Assembly: GCA_003693705.1 (NCBI GenBank)
Contig: RBZT01000480.1
Span: forward strand, 1-64,000
Direction of reading: 5' to 3'
Source: Polymyxa betae
Lineage: Eukaryota; Endomyxa; Phytomyxea; Plasmodiophorida; Plasmodiophoridae
Length of the DNA: 64,000 bases
The translations under genes and the position numbers were made by a program. Each line of letters opens with the position of its first letter. The stretch's first letter is position 1. This document shows, piece by piece, positions 20,617 through 31,318 of the stretch. The notes under the pieces were generated by a model that saw only the letters and a program-made list of their open reading frames with translations, was not told where the DNA came from and ran no database searches.

Positions 20617-20955
20617 GATTGTGGAGATGTCCTCAGATAGGGATATTCAAGTTTGCGCTCACGCAGAAATGAAGACAGATTTAATCGGATCATCTGATAC
20701 TTGCCAAGTCGGACTCATTATAAGAGTGATGGTTGAGAGGCTGTGCTGAAAATCAGCATCTAGTAGACAAGAGACTTCCGGTCCCATCATCATCAGTATG
20801 GACGAGGGTCTAGGGTTTTAGCAGCATGCTTTTAGTGCATTACTATACTATGTTATATGAGGTCCATCCAATATTTGGATATAGAGGCCAGCCATACATG
20901 TCGTTATGATAGAGAGAGGAGATGGGCGCGTGTGCTCTCTGTCTCAGAATCCGAA

Positions 20956-22020
20956 ATGAATCTTGGAGAAGGTTCAAGTCAGTTCGGGACGTTTCCCCCA
21001 CTACGGCCGCGGGCTTCGTCCACGTCATCAACACCACAGACGCAACCGGTTTCCGCAACGTTACCAGCTCCGACCCGTTCCATACTAAGCAGTGTGCTCT
21101 CTCGTAGTAGTGCACGCGGTTCAGCATCATCTCCGCAGCGAAATCTGCCCAATACTACGACCATACAGACCTCGAGATCAAACACGGCCCGGTCTGCCCG
21201 ATCACCCGAGAAAAATCCGGCTGAGGTCGCCGCTCAATCGCCGCCGCAGAAACTTGCGTCACCGAAATCGGAGCCGCCTCGGTCACCTGCACCTCAAACC
21301 CTAAACCCTAACCAAAAGCCCAATGATTCCATCGACGATCAACGCCGCCCATCAGGCTCGCATCGCATCGAAATCTCATCGACACGGCGACGTTCACGGA
21401 GGTCGCCGAAAAATGCTTCGGGAGGCGGCGGCGGGCCAGTAAGGTCTCCGCGCACAAGACGCCGCCATCGGATCCGGGCTGCGGCCACCGTCCTGGCCCT
21501 GGCTGTGGCCGCGGGCATCGCCCTGGCTGTAGTCCTGCTCCTGAAATCCGGGTCCAGCACGACGTCGTCCGCGACGCCGGCCACGGACTCGAATACGGTC
21601 ACAGGACAGGTGCAGATTAGCGTTACAGATCCATGTGCCTATATTGAACTGACAAATCCATCTACAAAACCATCGACTGGGTATGTACGACCACAACCTG
21701 GTCCATTCAATTGGCGGGTTTTTTTCATAGGTTAGGGTTTAGGGTTTATGTTGTTATATTACCATATCAGATTCTTGAACGAGATATTCACCTCCGAATA
21801 CGACAGGTGGAGTATTACGTTACCAATGGCAACCGATTGCAAGCTGGGTAACGTATGGGGTGGTAAAACGGCTCGTACTGGCCCGCAGCTGGAGATCCAG
21901 GCTCCCGATAATGATAAAGTGATTGGACCTGGTCAGAAAGCAGCTCAAATTGGATTCTGTGTATCATCATGTATATTACATATTGATCAATCAAATACTA
22001 TAGCTATTATATCTGTATAA
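20956..22020 (+). CDS. Single-pass membrane protein with Ser/Pro-rich cytoplasmic tail and Cys-containing ectodomain
   Basis: Exons 20956-21680 and 21771-22020 join in frame; the frame is also open back to an ATG at 20857, but the start at 20956 (MNLGEGSSQ) removes an irregular leader. Residues 1-180 are Ser/Pro/Arg-rich and disordered, then a basic cluster (RTRRRHRIR) precedes one TM helix (AAATVLALAVAAGIALAVV). The remaining 120 residues, with Cys residues and a WSITLPMATDCKLGNVWGGK segment, would be lumenal or extracellular (type II topology). The 90-bp intron contains a telomeric repeat, and a telomeric word is also translated in exon 1 as QTLNPNQ. A 9-bp inverted repeat TACGTTACC/GGTAACGTA lies in exon 2. 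No family recognised. Confidence 0.72.
21296..21312. repeat. Telomere-like repeat within coding sequence
   Basis: AAACCCTAAACCCTAAC, translated in frame as TLNPN in the disordered tail of the 20.9-kb gene. Confidence 0.85.
21731..21748. repeat. Telomere-like repeat inside an intron
   Basis: GTTAGGGTTTAGGGTTTA, in the 90-bp intron 21681-21770, G-rich strand on the sense strand, as in the 11.6-kb intron. Confidence 0.88.
21816..21855. repeat. Exonic inverted repeat TACGTTACC/GGTAACGTA
   Basis: 9-bp perfect arms separated by 22 bases in exon 2 of the 20.9-kb gene. Confidence 0.85.
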
Positions 22021-22788
22021 TAATCAAACATGTCTTGTACAATCACCTCACATGCCTCAGTTGTCCAGGGAACCAAGACAAATAATAAATCCTACGTGTC
22101 TATATTCAATCGATATCTTGATATATGGAGAATTTTACCGAATTGTTATGTTTATTCTCTTTTACGATGTTGAATCTGAGCCCAATAATCGTTATACATT
22201 ATACCCTTTGAAGGTTGAAATCTCCGCCGAACGCTGGTGAGGTGAAGCTTTTGGAGGTCGCGCAATGGTGACCGACTGTGTTCATCAGTCAGAAAAGGAT
22301 TTCAGGTTTTCCATTCAAGAATTACAGTATCTCCGGCTATTGCTGTCAGCCAGGGTTGAGGGTCTTATTGAGGTTTCTATGATTTTGAGCCGTGAGGGTC
22401 TTACTTAACAGACTTAAAAAAAGCGAAGGAATCTCATTTCAAATGAGGTACTGATGTAAGAGCTTAGGCGGATTGGAATTCAGCAATTACAACTTGTTTG
22501 GGCTTGCTTAAGCGCTCTAAATGGTATTTTGCAATTCCTGATAAAATCCTTGACGACGAAGCGAATACGGAAACAGAATAGGTTCTAACAGCTCTTTAGT
22601 AACTGGCTCGGCAGGTCTCCCGAGCACACTAAACTTGCAGCCGGCCGTACTGCCTTAATCTCGAGCAGGCCCGCCGCAATTCCATCGTTATGATACCTTA
22701 AGAATATGAATATCAATAGATCAAGGAGTCTTCCTATTCATTAAAGTGCACTATGTTTTCAAAACAGTTTTTATCGCGCAAAACTCTA
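22021..22788. other. No gene seen
   Basis: Intergenic sequence leading to the mariner element. No convincing coding frame. Confidence 0.45.
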
Positions 22789-23807
22789 CTCCCTCCGTTC
22801 AAAAATAAGTGTCGGAAATGGGTTTTGAAAATATTCAAAAACAAGTGTCGCAATTTTTGTCTCAATAAGTCCGTCCCAGGTGCACTTCTAGAAACATTTA
22901 GATCTCGCTTTATTCATCAGTCTTTAAGCATCTCAATGCTTGATTGATGACGTTTCGTTCAACACTGATTTGCAAAGGAAGACGGTTCTCCTTGATCATC
23001 TTCTGCTTCCCCATATAGGGAATTTGTAATCGTTTTCCCCCTCTCTTTTCATTGACTCCAGCATGCATTGCAGTTTAACGCTTGATCTGGCATGTCAAAA
23101 AGGACTGCTGCACTACAGATATGAGCTCATCCACGTTTACAGACTTCTTCTTTTGCTGCACAGCCTGAATGGCTCGGAAAAATCCCAAACCTAGGACATT
23201 GAAGTCTGGACTATTGGCTGGCACATCCTTTCTATTGTTCGCCTATTTATGTTCAGTTCTTGGGAAAGATCTTAAATGGACCCTTTTTTGAGCTTTCCAT
23301 TGTTGCTTTTCATCAATAAATTTTCGTAAATTCTGGCGCATATCGTTCCCTAAATGGGCTTCGATCGTGGTGGTACGGCAGGAGCATTATCAGTGCCTGC
23401 CATTTCAGCATCGGAATCATCCGCAATATTACAAGAAAGCTGCTCAGTTATCGATTCGGCTGAGTAGTCAGCCACTTGATGCCTTGCGCCGGCGATTCCA
23501 CAGTTCGAGAGTCTATCGACAAGGGAGTCCATTTTGAAATGAGCACATTTCAGCAGAAATGATAACGTTACCACTGGGAGGCTGCGGCGCCCTCTTCACT
23601 GCAATGCCTACATTTGCTGAATTTACTATGGAAAGTGAGCTGTGCTCTATCTGCGAGCATAATTTTTTTATTTCCAGCAAAAATTGAGGCTGGGTGATGA
23701 AGGAATCATATAGACATGCATGTAGCAGTTTCCTGGGAAATGGTTAAGATCTGACGTTAATCCGTCACGCAACCGCATTTCCGACACTTATTTTTGAACG
23801 GAGGGAG
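22789..23807. mobile_element. Tc1/mariner element, 1,019 bp, with Stowaway-like TIRs
   Basis: The ends are 32-bp perfect inverted repeats beginning CTCCCTCCGTTCAAAAATAA, flanked by TA at 22787-22788 and 23808-23809, the mariner target duplication. The TIR start CTCCCTCCGT is the one known from plant mariner-like and Stowaway elements. The interior carries a decayed minus-strand transposase. The length is below that of a complete autonomous copy. Confidence 0.9.
22890..23574 (-). pseudogene. Decayed mariner transposase
   Basis: On the minus strand a frame reads SPDFNVLGLGFFRAIQAVQQ, then VNVDELISVVQQSFL, and further on LQIPYMGKQKMIKENRLPLQ. This matches the C-terminal part of plant/oomycete mariner transposases (the catalytic 'SPD..NVLDLGFF' box and the 'LPHMGK' tail). 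Stops and frameshifts separate the pieces. The 75-codon frame 23350-23574 may be non-catalytic residue of the same gene. Confidence 0.75.
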
Positions 23808-23907
23808 TATCAAATATATATTAGGGCATGTATGATAGATTCCTATCGAAGCATCCCATGACGTACGAATGGTGACGGACTCCGTAGCTGATCACTTTAA
23901 TGAATCG

Positions 23908-25565
23908 ATGTGGGTCCATCGTCTGCTGTTATCTATTGCTGTTCTATGTCAGTGTGTGGATATCTGTTTTACATTACCATCATCATCTACATCTGTACCG
24001 TCATGGATACAACGTCATGTAACAGCATTCCAAGAGGTCATATCCAGATCTGTAACATGTAACTGTTGGGATGGTGGGTGCGAAGTCCTAGACGATGGAT
24101 GCGATAAACTCAAACAACACAATCTCACACTCGGTGTGTATAGCTACTCTGATTTATTCGATATGTTTGTCGCACTTATAAAGTCCGCAGAATGTTCCAC
24201 GCATGTTTCCACTGGAGCGGGGTGCGGCCATCTTACTCACTAGAATGTTCCGAACACTCCAACAGTAACTACATATGGACTCAACCATTAGATCATGTTA
24301 CACAGCCATATCATGGAGGTGCATTACGTTTACTAATCACTACATTAGTATATGATGATGGTATTGGTGATGTATTTATTGCTTTAGAAACATCACGCAC
24401 CAAAAAGCAGATATTCACGGACATGAACATCAGTTTAGTATTTCAATTTCAAAGTCCGACCGGTATGAAAGATCTTCATAATGACTGGACGGAATTCGGC
24501 CTCCAATCGCATCAAATACGTGACGTACACGACCGCAACATTGACGAGATCCGCGACTGGGCCAGCACGTCGTTCGACGCGATCCTGGTCGTACCGTACC
24601 ACCGTCCCGAGTTCCTGACGGGCCTGGCGCTGCCCCTCTACCATATCCGTGAATATCATCTATATGATAGCCCACTTGAAGGGCTCAGCTTCGGCACTTA
24701 TGATAACGGGCACGGCGTGCTGGTCCCCGACGTACCGGCCCCGGACTCGGCGTTCAATGACCCTCGCCTGACGGCACTGTTCGCTGCCATCGCCGAACAC
24801 GGGTTCGATTCGTTTCTGGCGTATCTGAAGGGGTTTATGATACGGAGGCGGTTTCTGCGAGCCGCGCTTCGTTACATGAAGCAGCAACGCTCACGCGGTA
24901 TCGTTGTGTTTATGAATGGTAACGTTGATGCCGATACGTTACGTGGTCTGGTGCGTACACGGGTCCGTGTCATTAATATGAATGAGACTACAGATACATC
25001 TATACAGTGGACATCTCGACATCCATCTGTTACTATCATACAGAATCTATCTGTTACACATAGTGACTTTATGAGATTAATAGATCGTGTATCTGGTCCA
25101 TTTATAGGATGTCGTGGTGGATCATCTATTATGGAAGTTCTATTTACTGGCAGAATACTTTATTATGAACTTCCACATCAAATGTTTCCTCTTATGGTTA
25201 TGTGTGCTCAGATCATTAAACGTATTAATGCAGATCAAGACACACACCTATCACACCTATTTCATCTGTTTATTCGAACGCTACCGGACCAGAATGTGAT
25301 CGAGTACCACCTAGGGGGCGGGTCTTGTACGGCGAACGTATTCGGGTCGTGCGCTGGGCCAGATTCGGAACGCCGCTCACTGGACGAGATCGAGAGTTTC
25401 CTGCTACGCAGTGATATATCGGAGTTGCAGGCGGAGATCCGGCGCCTGTGCCAGTACCTCCGAGACGAATGGGATTTTGCCAGATTTTCTCCGACCGTGA
25501 TCGATCGATTGACCACTGAACTCAACGAACGCTACCGCCCATCAACCAGCAAAATGATCGAATAA
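23908..25565 (+). CDS. Secreted orphan protein with GT-B glycosyltransferase-like C-terminal half
   Basis: Exons 23908-24221 and 24266-25565 join through a 44-bp intron and give about 537 residues. The frame is open to an ATG at 23869, but the Met at 23908 starts a clear signal peptide (MWVHRLLLSIAVLCQCVDIC). A Cys-rich N-terminal part (CNCWDGGCEVLDDGC) is followed by a long domain. In the C-terminal half, VTIIQNLSVTHSDFMRLIDR and GPFIGCRGGSSIMEVLFTGR followed by ILYYELPHQ resemble the nucleotide-sugar site of GT-B enzymes ('...HGG..S.lEal..G.P....P'). The catalytic identity is an inference; no sugar specificity is implied. Codon use alternates between GC-rich blocks (24,520-24,830 and 25,270-25,470) and AT-rich blocks. 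An exonic GTAACGT/ACGTTAC pair lies at 24919-24942. Confidence 0.7.
24919..24942. repeat. Exonic inverted repeat GTAACGT/ACGTTAC
   Basis: 7-bp perfect arms with a 10-nt spacer inside exon 2 of the GT-B-like gene. Confidence 0.8.
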
Positions 25566-27436
25566 AAATTGCTCAAATTACAATTCATTCTTTATGGCAT
25601 TTCGATCGTTTAGTTTATTAGATGTAATCTGCTTCTATTATGTGATTGCAGGATCTTGATTATTGCATTTCGATTATCGAATGCTGTATAAAAAGTCGGG
25701 CATCATGTTGCATTCGAACTTCATTACAGGCTACGTTACTGGATTTCATAAGCATGGCATCAGTCGGCTCATCTGTACAAAACCGCAATCGGTGAAGGAA
25801 ACATTAAATGATTGGTGAGCGCTTATCAAAATGTGACAATTTGCACAGAATGAAGACCATTCTATATCTAAATTAGGGTTAGGGTTTACTGTTTCCTGAT
25901 GTTATATAACAGGCCGGCAACGTCACAGAAATCGGCTCAATCGGCCGCGCGACTCGCTCCAATATGAACGACTGGCGAGCGCTGCTAATCCGTAGTCACA
26001 TAAACAGCAGAGCTCCGAGTGGTTTCATTACATGATCAGCCAGGTTACGTTACAATCCTGGATCTCTGTGTCAGGTTCACGACTTTCAAGTCGATCTTCT
26101 CGCCATCCCATTAAGCCTTAATCAATCACAGAATACAATCAGTACAACTTAATCATTATTACAGCTTGTCTATCTTGACATCATTGTGTACATAACCGGC
26201 CCAATTTATAGCCGTTAGAGCTTACTCTCTTTGCTTTTCTGTACCCTCTATTCAGTCTATTGCAATGTTCTATCAGCGAAAGCTCTCAGCATCATCCGAA
26301 ACATAGAGACTGATGATCTTTTGCCTGCTGATCGCATTGGCCTTGATTATTCGATTCCATCATAGCTATCTCAGTGGAATATGATCTGAATAAATGCATC
26401 TTTGAACACCGAAATCATGACAGAATGCTTCACCTAGCTGAATGCTGTATTAGTTCATGAATGGTAAGATAAGTCTGTACGTTCGTAGTATGGATATCTA
26501 TCTTACACTCCAATATGGAAGCCCCAAGACAGAGACCGCCGATATCAATGATAATACCGAGTTCAATCCCATTTATTTCTATAAGGAAGCAGATCTATAT
26601 CCTCATATTACTATTCATTGTATGATTATGCCACTTCCCAAGAAATGTGTTTCTGCTGACAAACTTGAAGCCAGCATCGCTACCGGTAATTGTTCCAGTA
26701 ACGGAGGAATCCATTTGCCGAGACATGTTGTCAAACGAATTCTGATGCCTGGCGGGATGTTAACTGCAAAGTCCATATCAGAATCCAGTATGTATTTGAG
26801 TACTTTATATTATAGGTAAACCTGTGTAGTAGGTATTCCTTTTCGTCTTCGTCAAATCAGCACAAATTCGCACCGCTCAAGCATCAGGCAGATGGGGTTT
26901 CCCACATCCTGTCACAACTCATATAAATCCAGCTGTGACATAAAGATCTTCGCTTGCTCATGTTTTTCTGTGGAATGTTTAAGACAAAAGAGGATGTTTT
27001 GAGCCATTAAATCCCTCACCAGCCCAATGTCAAGTTTTCATTAATGGATGCACGTACTGAGCCAATTAAACCGATTGAGAATAGAATTTCTCTCATATAA
27101 CCGCACATTTGCTGACAGCGGAGTCATACTGCCCTTCTTTGGAAGCAGGTTGTGGCTATGCAAATATAAATTTCAGGGCCAATCTCGAGTAGCAAGCTAT
27201 TGTAATGAATATTGGATGATTTCAGCATAGCAGATTTCTAACATTGCTACAGTAACAATGGGATGCCTACTACCGGTAGTCGTCGACGATTGAAGGCCCA
27301 GCACTGGCATTTATCAAATGTCTACTTTATCATCTCTAAAGCACGAGAGAGGGCGTAGAATAGCTAACTTCAATGATATTCGTTCATTGCCTATGACAGT
27401 GCTTTGTATTACTGAGCCTAAATGAACGTTCTCATA
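25566..27436. other. Intergenic; one weak open frame
   Basis: Contains further TACGTTAC words near 25733 and 26045 and a telomeric repeat at 25873-25888. The 120-codon plus frame 26457-26819 has no recognisable feature and I do not call it. A possible unidentified spliced gene around 25.7-26.1 kb cannot be excluded. Confidence 0.4.
25873..25888. repeat. Telomere-like repeat
   Basis: TTAGGGTTAGGGTTTA in intergenic sequence, about 300 bp past the GT-B-like gene. Confidence 0.85.
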
Positions 27437-29474
27437 TTAAAGGCTGGCTCTCTGTAAAGCCTCAGCAACGCGGCGGCCATAGTCAGGATCGCATTTAGAA
27501 AAGTATTCAATAACTCGCTTCTGAATCTTCGGATTGGCATGCTTAACTGATCCAGCGATGTTATTAGCCAAATTAACTCGCTCCTGTTCGTTTAAGACGT
27601 TACGATACAGCGCCCTTGGCTGAAAGTACGGTTAAATGAAATTTTGAACAAGGGGTCCGATAAACCTGAGCGAAATCGTCGTTCGGGTGACTTTGAGGAA
27701 AACGGGCAGCTTTACAAGCAGATATCGGGTACGCCTTCGCGGCGTGGGCTTTACTTGGCCTGGGAGTTCCTTCAACGGAGTTAGGGAAGTAATTTGGGCC
27801 AGATCCACCCTGCAAGGAAATGAGCTTTGTAATCTTAGAAGATGAAAAACAGGATTATACATTTCCATTAATGCACATAGAGCCATCTCTCTGATAATTA
27901 GCGACGCCGCTAGCATACGGGCAGTTAACTGGAATTTGGGCATAGTTCACTCCAAGACGATGGCGATGAGTATCAGGATAAGAGAATACGCGAGCCTACA
28001 TTGACAATATAAGACCTGGCAATGGACAATATACACTGATTGAACCTGGAGCATCTTGTCAAGACTAACTTCAATCCCTGGGACAAGGTGCCCTGGGCTG
28101 AACGCTGATTGCTCAACTTCAGCAAAGTAATTGGTTGGATTGCGGTTCAAAACCAGCTTTCCAACTGGCAGCAAAGGATAATCACTGTGCGGCCAGACCT
28201 AAATGATATTGGGAGTTGAGAGAATTGGGTCAAAGCAAGCTACCTTGGTGACGTCGAAAACATTCCATTTGTATTTATATCCTTCCTCTTCAGACATAAC
28301 CTAGGCCCATAAGAGAAGCGTCGCATTAATGCTCACTACGATCTTCACCTGAATATACATAGACCATGTGGCCGATTTTCCGGATTGAATATGGCTAAAC
28401 AGATCCCGGGTCGCGTGATCTGGATCTTTCAATCGCATTTCGCCTGCTTGAACACCATTGAAATTCTGTTTAAAATCGTTTCACCATAGGCAATAAACAA
28501 GAAGTACAATCGTCACCTTAATGCCAGCGTCAGTCTTATAATGAAATTTAACCCAGAATGATTCATCGTTAGCGTTAACCATGCGATAGGTGTGAGACGA
28601 ATAACCTTATCCCGACTTAGATAACATCAAACAAAAAACAATGTTACCATTCATGTGGCGATAGCTAGCTGGAGTTCCTCGATCAGACATCAAAATAGTA
28701 ACCTGGTGAATGGACTCAGGAGCAAGACTAATATAACACATCAGAAAAGCAAATGCGTTCTTTGTCATAAGCACTTACGTCAGGAAATCCCAGAACATGT
28801 TGGGATCAGGGCAGTTTGTTGCGGGGTGACGTTTTTGGGTATGGATAAAGTCAGGAAACTGCACTGGTGTCAGACCGCTTCTCCAAACGGTGGCGACTCA
28901 CTTTGCTCGGATCACGAATGAAGAAAACTGGAGTGTTGTTACCGGTCATATCCCAAATACCTTCCTCTGTGTAGTGCTTGACAGCGAATCCACCTACAAA
29001 CGAATGAAATAAGACCAGTGCACATATTTAGTTGGCGGCTTACGGGGATCACGAGCAGCATCAGCTGACCCTTTCTCACCACCGACTGTACTAAAACGAG
29101 CAAAAACAGTAGTTCGCTTTCCAACCTGAATGGCATTTTAAGCTAATTCACCAGAACCTCAGCAAAACTGTTGACCTTGCTAAACACGTTTGCTTTGCAG
29201 TATCTAGTAATATCGTGAGTGACTTCAAAGTAGCCATAGGCACCGGCGCCCTTAGCGTGCACAACACGTTCCGGAATACGTTCGCGGTCAAAGTGAGCTA
29301 ATTTATCGACCAAATGGAAATCTTCCATCAGAAGCGGTCCATAAGGCCTGCCGACCAATCAATTCGAACAGAGCGTAGACAGGAAGAAAGTCACTACCCA
29401 GCCGATTTGGAATTGTTATCATCATCGATAGGGGCACCATTGCCTGATGTCATGACGACAGACGAGCGAGACAT
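27437..29474 (-). CDS. CAT: Haem catalase (H2O2 dismutation), 13 exons
   Basis: Thirteen exons join to about 486 residues, the length of a small-subunit catalase. Exon boundaries (5' to 3') are near 29398-29474, 29176-29347, 29044-29125, 28902-28993, 28779-28858, 28648-28727, 28516-28605, 28349-28465, 28244-28300, 28046-28198, 27861-27995, 27666-27809 and 27437-27619. All 12 introns are about 42-51 bp. Diagnostic blocks: distal His in [36 protein letters not shown], the distal Asn in [24 protein letters not shown]-side [19 protein letters not shown], and the proximal haem Tyr in [14 protein letters not shown]. The C-terminus ends ASL, only loosely like a peroxisomal PTS1 signal. Catalase removes hydrogen peroxide, usually in peroxisomes. 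Intron 6 begins GTAACATTG and contains ATGTTATC. Confidence 0.96.
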
Positions 29475-30718
29475 GTTAGAGAATGCAGAGATGTAGACAA
29501 GAACACGATAAGATAATGAATAGTGATATCAATGTTGTCTAAGTGGCTCTATCACACTAATTAAAGTCACTTCTCGCTTCAGCGCAGCCCATTCGCCGCG
29601 TTACCCTACAGCCACCCATTCGGTCGCCCCTGAAGGTCCCCTTTATCGGTAGTTTATTATCGGCAATAATAACCCTGATTGGGTAGGTCTCGGATTCATC
29701 AACAAATCATCAAAAACAATGCTTGTAAAGCCAAGATGATAAAATGTTTCGGTGAATGATTGTTGAATACAAATGAACGAAACTGCATCTAAACACCAAT
29801 GTAGCAGAAATGCTACCTGGGACCTCAGCATTTTCTAATTGACTCTTTGCCGATAAATAGCTTGGCGAGTTAGGTTAAATAAGTTCAAAATTTTAAACTA
29901 GCAGAGATTCCACGCTAGACTAATGCTGACTTGCAAATAAATACCCCCTCTGTGCACAAAAACAATCTTAGCCATATTTAATGTGAATTTTTGTTAAAGT
30001 TTCTCTTCTTGGCACGCAATTTGAAGCTCTGGTGCGAGAACTTGAGTAAAAATTTTCGGCTCCAAAAGAAAATTGATCGCTGAGATAGTGAGATAGTGGC
30101 CATGCCTTTCTGACCTTGCAACAATGATCGATAAGCGCAATGGAAGTCGGTACAGTATAGGGAACGACTCTTAAATCAAACATATGCAGAAAGATCAGCT
30201 CGACCGAGCCTGCGTTGAAAAAGTTTCAAATTGACGCTTTTAAATCAACAATCAAGAACGTTTTCTGACCAACTATGCCAATTGGACATTTCTTCATTGG
30301 ACAGCGCATATCCACGAAATCGGGTATTCATTACGGGACAGAGAGGTACCAATGTTTGCTCAACAGGAGCTTAAGCCTCAACTGATGGCGAACAAATCTC
30401 ACATGGATGCAGGGAATATGGATCGCATGGGCGCCCAGGTGTGGCTATAGATGGCATGGGCTTTTCTTATCAAAGTTGATACAGAGTAAAAGACTCAATG
30501 CTCACATTCACGAAAATGCCAATATAGAAGTCACCAAGCAATGGGAACCAAATGAATCACTTGACAGTATAATCTTGGCCATAGAAAGCATTCCGCTTTC
30601 TTGGAGTGACAAATCACAATTTAAAGAAAAAAAATGCGAAATATTTTTCCATGATTTCCGTGACTCCGGTTCACCCGAGATGGAATTTCTAACAATTAGC
30701 ATTTGAAATCTGATAGCG
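29475..30718. other. No clear gene
   Basis: AT-rich. A 99-codon frame at 30407-30706 (plus) ends just before the next gene and has no recognisable feature. Upstream region of catalase; no motif was singled out. Confidence 0.4.
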
Positions 30719-31318
30719 ATGGGCCGAGCTGGTGAAGAGTCTGAGGGAATTGACCTCGATAAGGCCATGGCCTCAATGAGCCGAGATAATTTGGAAATGG
30801 TCCTGGCCATTTGTATTCACAAATACCCGGATTGCTACGATATCTTATTGAACGAGCTTCGCAAACCAATCGATCTCTCTCAATTGAACATCGACGATTC
30901 TATCGACGCTTTAGAAGACGACCCAGAAACCGCGATCGGCCTTCTGACTGATATCATTGAACGTGCCAACTCTTTTACCGACTCGGATTGTATCGCCAAC
31001 GCCATTACTATTCTGAGATCGACGACAGAGCTTATCTCCAAAAACACGGACATCATCAAGAATATCGATGACAGCGATTATCTGAAGGAGTTCTGGGTGA
31101 TCCTCGAACAAGCATGGGAATCGCTATTCAACAAAGTCACTGAATATGACAAGATGAAATCATTATTTAGCGATCTGGCAGCATGGCGCAAATCCATAGT
31201 TGGTTGTGCTGGCCCGATCTTCGACGAGTCATTACGGGCACTGAAAGCGAGAATTGAGACCATTCGTGCTGAACGCCCAAAGAAGCGCTCCAAAACCGAA
31301 ATGCTCACATCCAAATAA
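30719..31318 (+). CDS. All-helical acidic protein, family not recognised
   Basis: An intronless frame of 199 codons with clean start and stop. The sequence is almost entirely amphipathic helix, acidic through residue 160 (DNLEMVLAICIHKYPDCYDI, LEDDPETAIGLLTDIIERAN, SDYLKEFWVILEQAWESLFN) and ends in a basic tail (ERPKKRSKTEM) that could be a nuclear localisation signal. The arrangement, a short N-terminal helix then a multi-helix bundle with a WRKSI turn, loosely recalls Cut8/STS1 proteasome tethers. I cannot support that name from motifs alone. It stands alone between catalase and the E2 gene. Confidence 0.65.
   Translation: MGRAGEESEGIDLDKAMASMSRDNLEMVLAICIHKYPDCYDILLNELRKPIDLSQLNIDDSIDALEDDPETAIGLLTDIIERANSFTDSDCIANAITILRSTTELISKNTDIIKNIDDSDYLKEFWVILEQAWESLFNKVTEYDKMKSLFSDLAAWRKSIVGCAGPIFDESLRALKARIETIRAERPKKRSKTEMLTSK

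Noticed and set aside
26457-26819. 120-codon plus-strand frame
   Set aside because: No signal peptide, domain or splice context; composition close to intergenic.
27438-27446. Peroxisomal PTS1 on catalase
   Set aside because: C-terminal ASL does not fit the (S/A/C)(K/R/H)(L/M) consensus at the middle position.
30719-31318. Cut8/STS1 proteasome tether
   Set aside because: Helical, acidic and basic-tailed like that family, but I see no diagnostic residues, so the name is not used.
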